Origin: Zygnema cylindricum
Taxonomy: Eukaryota; Streptophyta; Zygnematophyceae; Zygnematales; Zygnemataceae
Direction of reading: 5' to 3'
DNA length: 64,000 nt
Assembly: GCA_037447655.1 (NCBI GenBank)
Contig: JBBHKE010000236.1
Span: 1 to 64,000 of the forward strand
Made by a program: the position numbers and the translations under genes. This document shows positions 21,802 to 32,532 of this stretch, piece after piece. Within the stretch, counting starts at the first letter, position 1; each line of letters starts with the position of its first letter. Below the pieces are notes generated by a model, which did not search any database, was not told the DNA's origin, and was given only the letters and a program-made list of their open reading frames with translations.

Positions 21802-22930
21802 TGTTGAAAAGTGATATTTTGTATTTTACCTTTTTTGAGTCCTGCAATTCTCATACTTGTCGTAGTCACTGAGAATTGACAGGCAGCCATGGCTGTCTTA
21901 GACAGATGAGAGGATAGACACATGGCTGTCTTAGACAGATGAGAGGATAGACAGAAGACAAAGCTCTTGCAAAACATAATTGCCACAAAGGCTTTGATCC
22001 TGTGACCTCCGGACGAATGCCTTACGGAATAGGCGCCCGCCTTAACCGTTAGGTCTTGACGTTTCGTTGCATACGTTTGTCCTTGATAGATATTTAAAGT
22101 AACATACACGGCATATTTCATTTAACATCTTACGAAACGAAACGCAACATAGAACGTATGGTAACGCACGAAAAAAATGAAACAAACATTTAATATTAAT
22201 GGACGAAATTAAATGTCGCGATCGACGGTTCGCAAAACAAGAATGAATTTCACGCGATCAACACGGAATGTTGACCATCGAAATTCAACGGTCAACACGG
22301 AACATTGACCGGTGAAATTCAACGGTCAACATTTATTCGGCGCGCCGTCAGATCCAACTGCTGAAATCGGTCGCCGTAAAAAGAACGGACAGCACGCATG
22401 ATTGTCGGTATGCCGAAACAACTATCTGGAAGCAGCTCGGCGAAATGAGAGGAAATGACACGTGGCATCATCTTATTGGATGACCCAAAGATCAATGGAC
22501 ATAATGACGTTGACCTATTAGCCACGTGGCAGACAGGGAGTGGTGCCGAATATATACGTACATAAAGTACGGCGGCTTTTGTACTTTATATGTACGATAA
22601 TTAGGGTACTCTTTTTTGATTGGTTTAGAATAGCTATTAGGAGTTTTTCAGGACTTAAAAAAATATTGAAAAGTACTCTCTCTCCCAGAGGCCATCTGTA
22701 CAAATACGTTGTCTTTGAACAACCATAACTTAATGCTCAGGTGAGCAAATTCACTGATTCTTTTTGCAGCGGACTCAGGGGAGTCCAAGCTACAAAGGGG
22801 AGTAGTCAGTCAGAGTTTTTGCGCCCCAAAGTGGGACTTATTTATTGTCAAAGTTAAAAGTGCATGTACTATCCTAGAGGCTTCACGTAAGCTGGACATT
22901 CTCTGTACCAATGGAGGTCACGGAATTACA
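21802..22930 (+). repeat. 3' LTR of Copia-3
   Basis: 1129 bp, TGTTGAAAAGTG...CGGAATTACA. It is uninterrupted and so defines the full LTR: a tandem GGCTGTCTTAGACAGATG block at about 21888-21956, an antisense tRNA-like module at about 21990-22055 (B-box-like on plus strand 21990-22006, A-box-like CGCCTTAACCGTTAGG at 22038-22053) and the GGACTCAGGGGAGTCC hairpin at 22771-22786. Confidence 0.93.
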
Positions 22931-24411
22931 ATATCTGTACTAGCGGAGATAATATCTTTACCATCGGAGGTAAATAATGACTTTTACAGAGGGCAATAAA
23001 TGTACTACCCAAAAATTTCAAAACGCAACGACAAAAAGGCGTCCGCAAACTTTGATGGTGGGAGCGTGACGCAAAAATTTCGGCGGAGTCGCAGCCTCCC
23101 TGACGGAAGGCACATGGCCTTTTTGACGTGTACGCATATACACACGCGCTCATCGTGGATTCTTTTTACGTTTTCCACGCGGCCTATTTTTACACTTTAT
23201 TTATTCGAGAATTGTCCTCATAGTGCACGGTCTTAGAAAACTGTAGGTTGGTGACGTGGCATCACGATTAAAAAATGTAATTAAAACCCGACAGTCCTAA
23301 TTTACGCTTACAACCTTGGACAATTTTTTGTTATGCTGTTTTCGTTGATTTTTTTTTTTTTGTACGAAGCTGTACGAAACGGTTCGGTCGTCAGTAAAAA
23401 ACCCCATTTTTTCGCTAATCGAAGTGAACCCTTAGTCAAATGTCGGTACGTGCTCTCACAGTGGAGCTCACGTGAAGTGAGAAACTACTTGCGCGCAGCC
23501 ATTTTATTTATATGTGGTTGCCGCAATTTTGTTACGGTAAACCTGCGCCGGCCGTGTGAATTTGTTTTTTTTTATGACGTTCGACGTTCGCAAGCGCGAC
23601 ACTTTTTAAGCCGTCATTACAATATTCCGCCAGTCAAGTTTGTTCGACGGGCTGACTGCCCCATATAATCTGAACTTAAAAGTACGGTGCGAAACTGTAC
23701 TTCAAATCTATAATTTCTGACAACTACCTGTGCGCAGCAAAAATCGTCTCTGCGATTAGCAATTCCTTATTTTTTTTACTTTTGCCCTTGAGCATTAACA
23801 GCTAAATTTTGCTCTAAGTACGTACACTATAACAAAAGTTCATATATCCGTATGTCATAGATGTCCAATTCGTACGGATTTGGCATATTTTCAGAAAATT
23901 ACGTAGTATTCGTTTGTTTCTTAGTTTTTCGCAAATTTCGTACTTTTTACTGTACGAACTGTATGCAAATGTACATCAGCGTGACTCTAAAAAATCCTTA
24001 AAAAATCTGAAAAAGTACGGACGATATACGAAAATGTACAAGCCTATACGGAAACTGTACCCTGATAATTGTAAAAGAATAGAAAATCTAAAACTGTTGT
24101 CCTGAAATATAAAAGAACGTACAAGAATGTACCCTAGAAACCCTAAAATCCCGCTTAAATAACCCGAAAATGTACGATAAGGTACGGCTATGATAATAAA
24201 TGTATGGCAATGTAACGCAGCTGTGCTAAATAATACGGAAATGTATGGCAACATACCATAGTGTAACAACTTTAGAAAGTACGAAGAAATACGGATAATG
24301 TACATAAATGTACGAATAATCTAAAACAGTGAAAAAAAAATATACGCAATGCACTAAAATATACCCATAAAACCATAAAATTCCCTAAAACCCTTAAATA
24401 ACCCTAAAATG
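22931..24411. other. Non-genic DNA with small repeats
   Basis: No gene is recognisable. It begins with two ~24-bp tandem units (ATATCTGTACTAGCGGAG, ATATCTTTACCATCGGAG). At 23345-23430 is a GTACGAAGCTGTACGAAAC...CTAATCGAAGTGAACCCTTA block also seen near 56725 and 57430. At about 23437-23660 is a relative of the arms of the foldback at 50501-52664. From about 23815 to 24330 GTAC tetranucleotides are very dense. Confidence 0.6.
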
Positions 24412-25361
24412 TGTTGTTTTGAAAAGTTAGTTTCGTGCGTACAAGACAAACTGTGCGTAACTGCTAAGTGGATTTCATATGGAGGCTCGAATAGATTCAC
24501 GGATTGGGGGAGCAAACGTACAAATATAATTAAAGTGGCGTGAACAGGTATTAACAAATGGATGGCGGATCGCGAAGGGATCCGATATGTCAAAACATAA
24601 TATTGAAATAGGCGTCGCAGGTACGGCGGAGCTGCGACGCAGTTAAGTCAACTCAGCTGCGGCTATTTTTATGATCCGTACGAACAAGCGCAGCCAGCGC
24701 AGCTGCGGATAATATGAATAGGATAGATTTCGAGTAATGATGATTGTACGGTAGTGGTAGCTTAGTAGTTGCTTAGTGGTAGCTTGGTTTCTGACATACG
24801 AAGAGTGCGGTGTAAATATTCCGTAAAACATAGGTTTGTCCTTTTGACCAATTAGTTTATTAGAGTAGATACAGTACGGCTGGTATGCCTCCGTACTCTG
24901 AGTATAACTTGCATCATAGATTATTTTATGTATCGCAGTCAAGTTTATCAAAGCAATGGCAAACTGTTTTCTGCATCTTTGACCTATTGGTATGATCACT
25001 CTGTTTGGTGCTTTCATGTGAAACTTTGTGGATTTATTCTATAATATAAAATCTATGTGTGTGTTAAGTTTCATTGTACTCCGGTATCTCTGTAAGATTG
25101 TGTGAGCAGTCAAAGTGGTTAGTTTGTGAAGCTGTCAGCTGTTTTTGTGAAACTCTGGAGCCTATATCTTCTAGATGCCTTGGTGGATTTAGCTGTAACT
25201 TGGGGAGTTAATAGTGTATATGGTATAATACATATTGGTACAGTTTGAGGTGATTATGCTCATTGCGGAGTAATCTGTGCTGTCTGAAACACAACTGTTT
25301 TTGAGGTAGTCTGTTGGTGTTTCCGTGAGTAATCCATGGCTGAAATAGGCTATGGACAACA
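24412..25361 (+). repeat. 5' LTR of Copia-5
   Basis: 950 bp, TGTTGTTTTGAAAAG...TATGGACAACA, aligning along its length with 29534-30496. It includes GC-rich repeats of GCGCAGCTGCGG near 24600-24720 and GTACGGCTGGTATGCCTCCG near 24866-24886. I found no tRNA-like module in this LTR family. Confidence 0.88.
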
Positions 25362-25564
25362 GGTTATGGGCCCACACCCATGGCAACCTATCTTTGATTT
25401 ATCAAAATATCACTACTGGAAGTGTGCACTTGAGAGCTACTTCGAGATGATGGAGCTAATTGACGTGGTGGACGGTACCTTGGCCGAAACATCAAATGGA
25501 TGGAAAAGGAAAAATCATGAGTGTCTAAGGGTTATCAAGAACTCAAGAACTATTGGGAATCTGT
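25362..25564 (+). pseudogene. Copia-5 primer site and gag N-terminal fragment
   Basis: GGTTATGGGCCCAC (25362-25375) is the half-tRNA-iMet primer site. The overlapping frame continues MGPHPWQPIFDLSKYHYWK, a copia gag opening (PIFD...YHYWK corresponds to the F-G-NY-W start of UBN2 capsids). It continues to DVVDGTLAETSNGWKRK and stops at about 25564. No later gag, protease or pol follows. Confidence 0.75.
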
Positions 25565-26045
25565 GAGTACTAAAAAGGAAAAGGTAGGTAAACTACAAAG
25601 CCGGTTCCATGGCAGGTGGTGCAGTTAATCGAGGTAGTAGAGCTTCATCGAGAGTTCACGTGTGAAGGTCATCACTATAAAACTATTTAGTTTCTATCCA
25701 ACGGTACCCACACCCGGGTATTGGACAACAGGTATCGGATAAAGTCGGTACCTAATGAGTGCCTTTGTGGTTNNNNNNNNNNCTGTCAGTCTTGGGGTTA
25801 TGTTTAAGTGGGGACACTTTATTGTGAAAGACACACGAGTCAAGGTGGTGTCTTACGTTTCAATCTTACACACTAAACCTGTGTAAGTGGGTGAAACTGA
25901 AAGGAAATCTTTACATCGGTGGGACCGTCTGTTTTTGAGACTGGCTAATGTGGGAACACATCGCACCTGAGGGAACTCGGGCGTCGTTTTTCTTAGTGAC
26001 TTTTACCTAAAAGTTCATTTAACTATCAATACCGACCGGTTTCAA
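25565..26045. other. Unassigned interior with assembly gap
   Basis: Non-coding sequence containing 10 N at 25773-25782. The sequence right of the gap has LTR-like character but I cannot place it. Nothing else is recognised. Confidence 0.6.
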
Positions 26046-26506
26046 CTGTACGACACAGTAATTTGATTGGTGCCGTACTTCAATAGATAGAGTTTTATAG
26101 CTGCCTCTCCCAGTGAGCACCTTGTATAAATGTCAAACTTTGGCCAGCCATAACTATCAATTTACTTGAAAATCCATTTTCAGTGATTCTTTTTGCTGCG
26201 GGCTCAAGGGAGTCCACGCTACACAAGGGTGTAATCGGTCAGAGTTTTTGTCTGCCAGGGTGGCTACATTTCTAAAGGAAAGTCAAAGTGGGTGAATGTG
26301 TCCAAATCACACATTCTAACTTTGCATTCTGTGGTGGAACTGAGCACACAGAAAGTGTTATTTCACAGGGGTGAATTTGTATTGGGGTTCTGACTGTCAT
26401 GGGGTCAGCCATTTGGATTTATATCAGGTTAGGAGTCGGCACTATCTAGATTAGCTTCTTTTGGATGTGCCAACTCTGAGGGCCAATGGAGGTCTCACAG
26501 TTTCAC
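26046..26506 (+). repeat. LTR fragment of the Copia-1 family, 3' part
   Basis: GATTGGTGCCGTACTTCA...AGATAGAGTTTTA and the conserved leader block with GGCTCAAGGGAGTCC (26201-26215) match 1855-2208. It ends ...GGTCTCACAGTTTCA. It is also matched, inverted, by 44021-44530. Confidence 0.75.
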
Positions 26507-27074
26507 GTGTCATCCGGAGTGGCGCCATCTGCAAACTACCAAATTGTCCTTTCCGCGATGTCGGTGCTAACAACGGCCGTCCGATTTACATCGTCATTTA
26601 AAAAGGACTGTCCAAATAAATGCCCGTACTATTTATTTCGTCCGGTACTAAAAGTACAATTGTTTGTATGCCCTATATACCGTAATCCAGTTAAATGGAA
26701 AACCCTACCTGTTACTATTTAAATATCTATCAAACCCTATATGTCCTAGCACTAGTGTTAGACTAAATGGACAAAGCTAACTGCTACGGGATGTTTGACA
26801 AACTGTAGGTACCAGGATAAATTCCTCGTTCTGTCAAATACCTTTTTAGTAAACATACCATTATCTACTCTTGTCTCGTCAAATACCTTTTTAGTAAACA
26901 TACCATTATCTACTCTTGTCTCTCTAGAGAGCTTAGGCAGCCATGGCTCTAGCTCCCTCTCCAACCTTCAGTGTCTACAACAAGTGTGGGGGCTTGGAGA
27001 AGGGAGTAAGAGGCAAACTGCCTCTGCTCTTTTTCTATCCTAATAAATACCTAGAATATACTCAAATATCAACA
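26507..27074 (-). repeat. LTR fragment of the Copia-1 family, 5' part, inverted
   Basis: The reverse complement starts TGTTGATATTTGAG at 27074 and matches the first part of the LTR at 1139-1800 (CAGTTTGCCTC, CCCACACTTG, GTTGGAGAGGGAG). A ~46-bp direct duplication (CAAATACCTTTTTAGTAAAC...) lies at about 26833-26925, where other family members carry the tRNA-like module. It is head-on to the preceding fragment. Confidence 0.7.
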
Positions 27075-27839
27075 CAAACTTTGGGCAGTGGGCATTGTGC
27101 ATTTGAGACTCTTTGAAGTTATAACTTTTGACATCTGACGTGGAACTTTTTATGTTTCACATGAATGGACATAGCACATTGTTTTTTCCAATATCACAGT
27201 TCGTAATAAGGGAGAATGTCTTTAACAATTTAAAAACAGGCTGCATACAGAAAACCTTAAACATTATGTTTTTGTAAGGACATCATATCCAATCGGAGTG
27301 CATTAAAAGCTCTTTTTACCTCAAGTACCCAAATTTTTCTCTCTTTTCTTTTCTCCTCACATTGCATTTCTATGCTCCAATATGTCTTCGTGGCATTTCT
27401 ATGCTCCAATAGGTCTTTGCGAAGGTTTCCAACTATAAGCAACTTGTTTCTTCAAAGCCTTTTGCATGCGGTCTTCAACCAACATTGCATTAAACTTGCA
27501 TTATAAGACATTAAAGTGTACATATGAACCTTAACACCTTTTGAAACCCTGAAATAATGCAACTTTCACAAACAACTACACCACGCAAGTGTTGATTAAG
27601 CTTTAAGCTTCCTATTTGGAAACCTTGGATCAAATTTGCACAATTAATACAAAACTTTCTCTTTCATGATTCTTTTGAGGCAACACGTTGTACTTTTGCT
27701 ATTTTGTTGAAGATAAAAATAACCTCGTTGAACCAGTTTAAAACAGGTCCATTGCTTTCTTTGTGAAGACCTACGCATGTACCTTTGTTTGAAGATTATT
27801 AAAGAAATTTACCAGCAGGTCGCATTATGTTTTTTGATA
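27075..27839. other. Unassigned non-coding stretch
   Basis: AT-rich sequence inside Copia-5. A short open frame on the minus strand (27257-27442) has no recognisable motif. A 24-bp direct repeat (GCATTTCTATGCTCCAATA) occurs at about 27364 and 27394. Nothing else seen. Confidence 0.5.
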
Positions 27840-28990
27840 TGGCACTTTGTTAACACACTATATTAACGTGCTATCCGGCTCTATTATGTTTTTTGACGTG
27901 GCACTTTGTTAACACACTTTGTTATCCACTTTATCAATGTGGCATGTTGTAGGTGTGGAACTTTGTTAGTGTGGTCCCTTGTTGATCTGGCTTTCTTTTG
28001 ACGTGGCAAGTATATCGTTGACATGCCGTTTTGCTGACGTGTCACCTTATTGACGTGAACGCACTTTCCTTACATGACACGTTCTAGATGTGGCACTTTT
28101 TCTTCGCGAACTTTTTTGACGTGGAAAAAAAGAATGTTGACTCGACATCTTTTTGATGCGACATCCATGTTGTTGACGTGTTCCTTGCTGTTGTGCGAAA
28201 AAAAAATGTTGACGTGGCGAGCAAATTGTTACGTGGCATTTAGTTCATGTACCATCTTGTTGGTTCCGCATGGATTGTGATGGTGTCGTAGACTGCTGAT
28301 GAATTAAAGATATTGTTGTTGGCGCCTTTTTGACATGCCATGCACTCTATTGACGTGGCACGTTGTGGCGCAGCAAGTAGATTGTTAACCTGGCATCCTG
28401 TACACTGATGACTTGGCACTCTGATAAAGCGGTAGCTTGCTAAGGTAATTAGATTGTTGACGTGGTACCTTGCTAACGTGCCATATGCTGTACTAATATG
28501 GTACTTTGTGGACGTGTCAATATTGTCTATGTGGCGTACATTGCTAACTTGGGACTACTAACGTGGCGGATTGATGTTGCAAAAAAGATTGATGGCATAG
28601 CATCTTGCTGACGTGGCCTATATTGTGCACTGTTCTAACGTGGCATCTTCCTAAGTTGGCAAGCACTTTGTTGACATGTCACACTGTAGACTTGGCGCCA
28701 TGCTAACGAGGCAAACAAATTCCTAATGTAACGATTTGTTGACGTGGCATCCACTATGTTAACGTGGCACTCAGTGGACACGGTGGGATGTTGGCGTGGC
28801 AAAAAAAAAACTTACGTGGCATGTCATTGACACGGCATTTACATTACGTGATACGTATGGTACCTTTATAAGGTGGCACCTTGCTAATGTGGCGTACGTT
28901 GTGTTAACATAGCCTCTATGGTGATGCGTCCTCTAAATGTCGTAACACCTTGTTGACGTGGCGTATGCTGTGCTAACGTGGCTTTCTACT
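27840..28990 (+). repeat. Degenerate array rich in TGACGTGGC
   Basis: At least a dozen ACGTGGC motifs, mostly on the plus strand and set in phrases such as TTGTTGACGTGGCA and GCTAACGTGGCAT, recur at irregular spacing of roughly 15-100 bp. The phrases look like diverged copies of a short unit (gacgtggcA-NN-ttgttgac). ACGTGGC is the core of plant G-box/ABRE sites bound by bZIP factors; whether any is used is unknown. Confidence 0.75.
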
Positions 28991-29237
28991 AACATAGCAT
29001 GTGGAGTCTGGCGTTTTTCAGAACAAATGTTCCACGCTGGCAATTTTCAAGAAAGCAAAGGATGGGAAACGGCGACGTCAGCATAAGCAATGGTGATGTG
29101 TTGGCCTTGCTAAATTTTTGAATGATGAGTACTAGAGGTTGTGAAAGAGAATCTTTAATCTCTAAATATTTTTATATTCTTGTTTTTGTAGATATATCTG
29201 CATACAGAATAGACTACTGAGTCTAAAGCTTTAGGGG

Positions 29238-29533
29238 AGTGTTGAGTTTGAAAGCTGTAGTCTCAGTAGACGAGGCTGTAAGGAAGAAGTTAAGGATAAA
29301 AAGAGCTGCTGCTAGGGTTGCGATGTCACAATAACGCAATATGGCAGCATAGCACTACAGGCTGCATAATTTATTCGTATAAGGCTACGATGTCGAAATT
29401 AGCGCAGCATGGTAGCATAGCAGAACACGCTGCACGTTTACTGCGCTGCGATATTGAACTAGCGCAGCGTAGCAATATAGCATTACACGCTACATATTTT
29501 TTTTGGGTGCACAAAACTAAATTTTCAAGGGAG
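29238..29533 (+). repeat. LTR-like start with ~62-bp tandem repeats
   Basis: GGGGAG then TGTTGAGTTTGAAAGC (29238) has the look of a polypurine tract plus LTR start, but no partner was found. Within it, three imperfect units of about 60-65 bp (GCGATGTCACAATAACGCAA..., ACGATGTCGAAATTAGCGCA..., GCGATATTGAACTAGCGCAG...) lie at about 29313-29505. The stretch ends in a purine tract before the Copia-5 LTR. Confidence 0.55.
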
Positions 29534-30496
29534 TGTTGTTTTGAAAAGTTAGTTTCGTTCATACAAGACTAACTGTGCGTAACTGCTAAGTGGATTTAAT
29601 ATGGAGGCTCGAATAGATTCACGGAATGGGGGAGCGAACGTACGAATATGATTAAAAAGGCGTGAACATGCACTAACAAACTGATGGCGGATCGCGAAGC
29701 GATCCGATATGTTAAAACAAAATATTGAAATAGGCGTCGCAGGTACGGAGGAGCTGCGACGCAATTAAGTCAGCTCAGCTGCAGCTATTTTTATGATCCG
29801 TACGGACAAGCGCAACAAGCGCAACTAGTGCAACTTCGGATAATATGAATAGGATAGATTTCGAGTAATGATGATTGTACGGTAGTAGTAGCTTAGTAGT
29901 TGCTTAGTGGTAGCTTCGTTTCTGACATACGAAGAGTGCGGTGTAAATATTCTGTAAAACAGAGGTTTGTCCTTTTAACTAATTAGTTTATTAGAGTAGA
30001 TAAAGTACGGGTGGTATGCCTCCGTACTCAGAGAATAACTTGCAGGACTTAGATTATTTTATGTATCGCAGTCAAGTTAATCAAAGCAATGGCAAACTGT
30101 TTTTTGCATCTTTGACCTGTTGGTGTGATCAATCTGTTTGTTACTTTCATATGAAACTTTGTGGAGTTATTTTGTAATATATAATATATATATGTGTGTG
30201 AAGTTTCATAGTATTTCAACATCTCTTTCAGATTTTGTGCGAAGTCTAAGTGGTTAGTTTGTTAAGTTGTTAGCTGTTTTTGGGTAACTTTGGAGCTTAT
30301 ATCTTCTAGATGCCTTAGTGGATTTGGCTATAACTTTGGGAGTTTACATTGTATATGGTATAATGCATATTGGTGCAGTTTGAAGTGATTCTGTTTATTA
30401 TGGAGTAATCTGTGTTGTCTGAAACAAAACTATTTTTGTGGTAGTCTGTGGGTGTTTCTGTGAGTAATCCATGGCTGAAATAGGATATGGACAATA
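29534..30496 (+). repeat. 3' LTR of Copia-5
   Basis: TGTTGTTTTGAAAAG...GGACAATA, 963 bp, aligning with 24412-25361. The last bases are ATA where the 5' copy has ACA. Immediately to the right the minus-strand gypsy pol begins. Confidence 0.87.
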
Positions 30497-30619
30497 GGTC
30501 TGAGGGGAACGGAACCACTTTCCTCGTGCCGTCTGACCATTTCCGGAGGAGAACGTCTCTGTCCGAATCACACACAGCCATTCGGGCATGCACTCGGGAT
30601 AATTGAATTCCAATCAAGT

Positions 30620-31343
30620 CGGGAAGAGGCGAGCCCTACTAGATGGATTGGAGTGCATCAAGGTCGTTCCAAATATCCTTACGTTCTGCCCATATTGGAG
30701 CCTGCCCCTCGATGTCGGCCAAGAAAGTTAACAGTCCCCCCCCAGACTGGGGAAGCCAAATGAAGGCGGAGGATGCTCGAATGAGTCCCAAACTAATTTC
30801 CAGATCCTCATCATGGCGAGCCACAGTAGAATCCATGGTGGAAGGATCAGGATTCCGGCTAAGTCCGTTGGCATTCCCATGGATTTCCCCTGCCCTATGA
30901 ACTATGTCGAAATCATATTCTTGCAAGATAAGAACCCATCTAACAAGATTGCCGGTTAGCAAACTATTCTCCATGATCCTTTTCAAGGGTTGGTGATCAG
31001 TTATCAGGGTGAAATGGACCCCGTAAAAATAAGGTCGGAAATGCTAAATTGCGCAAAGCGCTGCGAGTAGCTCTCTGTGGTAACTGCTATAACTCCCCTC
31101 TCCTCTGTTATTGCTTTGGCTGGCATAAGCCACCACATATTCAGCTCCGGCATCATCGACTTGAGCTAAAACTGCTCAAAATCCAAACCTGTTCCTATCA
31201 GTATAAAGGAGGAAATACCTTCGATGATCAGGCATCCAGAGCACGAGGTGCTACTTCAGAGCATCCTTCAAGAACTGGAAGGCGATCTGTTGCTCTTCGA
31301 CCCAGTGCCATTCTTCCTCCTTCCGTAATTGCTGAGTGAGGGG
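30620..31343 (-). pseudogene. Gypsy RNase H and start of integrase zinc region
   Basis: Read on the minus strand: EEWHWVEEQQIAFQFLK (RT tether), YTDRNRFGF...AVLAQ (RNase H strand with the first Asp), REL(L)A, ITDHQPLKRI, then VRWVLILQEYDFDIVHRAGE and NANGLSRNPDP, the usual end of gypsy RNase H. Beyond it, RKWSDGTRKVVPFPS at about 30510-30550 resembles the segment before the integrase HHCC finger. Several in-frame stops lie between 31000 and 31340. The integrase itself is absent. Confidence 0.85.
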
Positions 31344-32398
31344 CTAAGCGTGATTAGTGAACTCAAGGAAAAACCACCGATAGTAGTTGGCCAAACCCAG
31401 AAAGGTGCGAAGGGCCGAGATGTTCTGCGGTGGGGGAAGGGCGTCAAAGGCTGCCACCTTGACCATGCGGGGACCCACAGTCTCGAGAGTCACCTCATGT
31501 TCGAGGTAAATGATTTTCTGTACTCCAAAAATACCATTGCACGGGTGACATTTCAAACCCGCAGCTTGGAGGGCCTGAAGGATGATCTGGATATTCTCCA
31601 GGTGTTCGTCATAGGTTTTTGAGAATATGATCACATCATCAATATAGCATCGGGCACAATCAATTCCTCGGAGACCTTCGTCCATAGCCCGTTAGAATTT
31701 GGTTGGTGCATTTTTTAGCCCGAAGGGCATGTAAATCCACTCGTAAAGTCTAGATCTTGCCCAAAATGCCGTTCTCTCCCGGTGTTTTGGTTCCATGGCA
31801 ATCTGGTGGAATCCGTTTTTCATGTCCAATGTGGAGAAGTTGGTGGCCCCAGTACGCGAGTCGAACATCTCTTCCGTGGTCGGCATTGGATATCCGCTAA
31901 AAATGGTGGTCGTGTTCAGCATGCGATAGTCCCCACACATTCGGAAATCTACAGTTTTCTCGGATGAGTCCTTTTTAGGAGGGAGAACTGTGGGGGAACA
32001 AACCCATAGAGTCTGGTACTTTCCCGAACCAATCCGGCGTCAACCAAGGTTTGAACCTTAACTGTGATGAACTCCTTCTCCTTGAAGATGAGAGGATACT
32101 CTTTTTGCCAAACTGTTGTCGTTTCGTCAATAAAGTCAATCCGAAAGAGGGTTCCTTTGTAGATTCCGACATCTGTTTCTGACCAAGAGAACACCTGCTT
32201 GTTCTTGGCTAATAGTTTTGAGAGCCGCGCCTTTTGCTGAGGATCTAATTGCTCCCCTAGGGTCCAATCTATTTTCACAGGCTCAACAGAAGCCCAAGCC
32301 TCCAGCGGTCTACCCCAGAGGTTAATGTCAAATTCCAATCCTACTGGTGGATCTTCCTCTACCCCTCTGGCTAAGACGCTACTGCTGAGAACTTCCAC
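31344..32398 (-). pseudogene. Gypsy reverse transcriptase
   Basis: N-terminal part LSKLLAKNKQVFSWSETD and QKEYPL (about 32250-32080). Then, after a frame break near 31950, MCGDYRMLNTTT, FSTLDMKNGFHQIAM, TAFWARSRLYEWIYMPFGLKNA and the catalytic YIDD (31636-31647). The thumb/connection FLGLANYYRWFF follows. A TAG near 31692 and a frame break near 31950 interrupt it. The family is unmistakable; the DYR-LN and MPFGLKNAP motifs are those of Ty3/gypsy. Confidence 0.93.
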
Positions 32399-32532
32399 TA
32401 AGCTCTCACCATCTGAGCCGCCGCCCCCCGCCCCCCCAGGAAAACCTGTGGTGGTGAAATTAGAATTTTTATTCTCCTTTCTCTCCCCCCCTCAAGCTTC
32501 AAAGTTGCTTGCATCGCTAACAACTGAGGAGT

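Larger units (their letters stand above)
2359..22930 (+). mobile_element. Copia-3: Ty1/copia LTR retrotransposon with nested insertions
   Basis: The element is defined by a 5' LTR split into 2359-3054 and 9228-9660 (696 + 433 = 1129 bp) and a 3' LTR at 21802-22930 (1129 bp). Flanks ATATT (2354-2358) and ATATC (22931-22935) form a 4/5 target duplication. Inserted in it are Copia-2 (3055-9222), an LTR fragment (about 12190-12803) and TRGAG-1 (13269-20636). With these removed it has the normal copia order gag, protease, integrase, RT, RNase H, all decayed by stops and frameshifts. It is the oldest layer of the nest. Confidence 0.9.
24412..30496 (+). mobile_element. Copia-5: degenerate copia-like element without pol
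   Basis: Two similar LTRs (24412-25361 and 29534-30496) in the same orientation enclose 4.2 kb. The primer site GGTTATGGGCCCAC follows the first LTR and a purine tract (TTTTCAAGGGAG) precedes the second. The interior holds only the start of gag, fragments of other LTRs, an ACGTGGC-rich array and tandem repeats. Flanks (AAATG left, GGTCT right) do not match, and the right end abuts a truncated gypsy pol, so the element is rearranged or its right flank was deleted. The 10-N gap lies inside. Confidence 0.75.

Noticed and set aside
30315-30617. Minus-strand 100-residue frame as a gene
   Set aside because: It runs from the gypsy integrase-proximal segment across the junction into the Copia-5 LTR, so it is a chimera of two elements.
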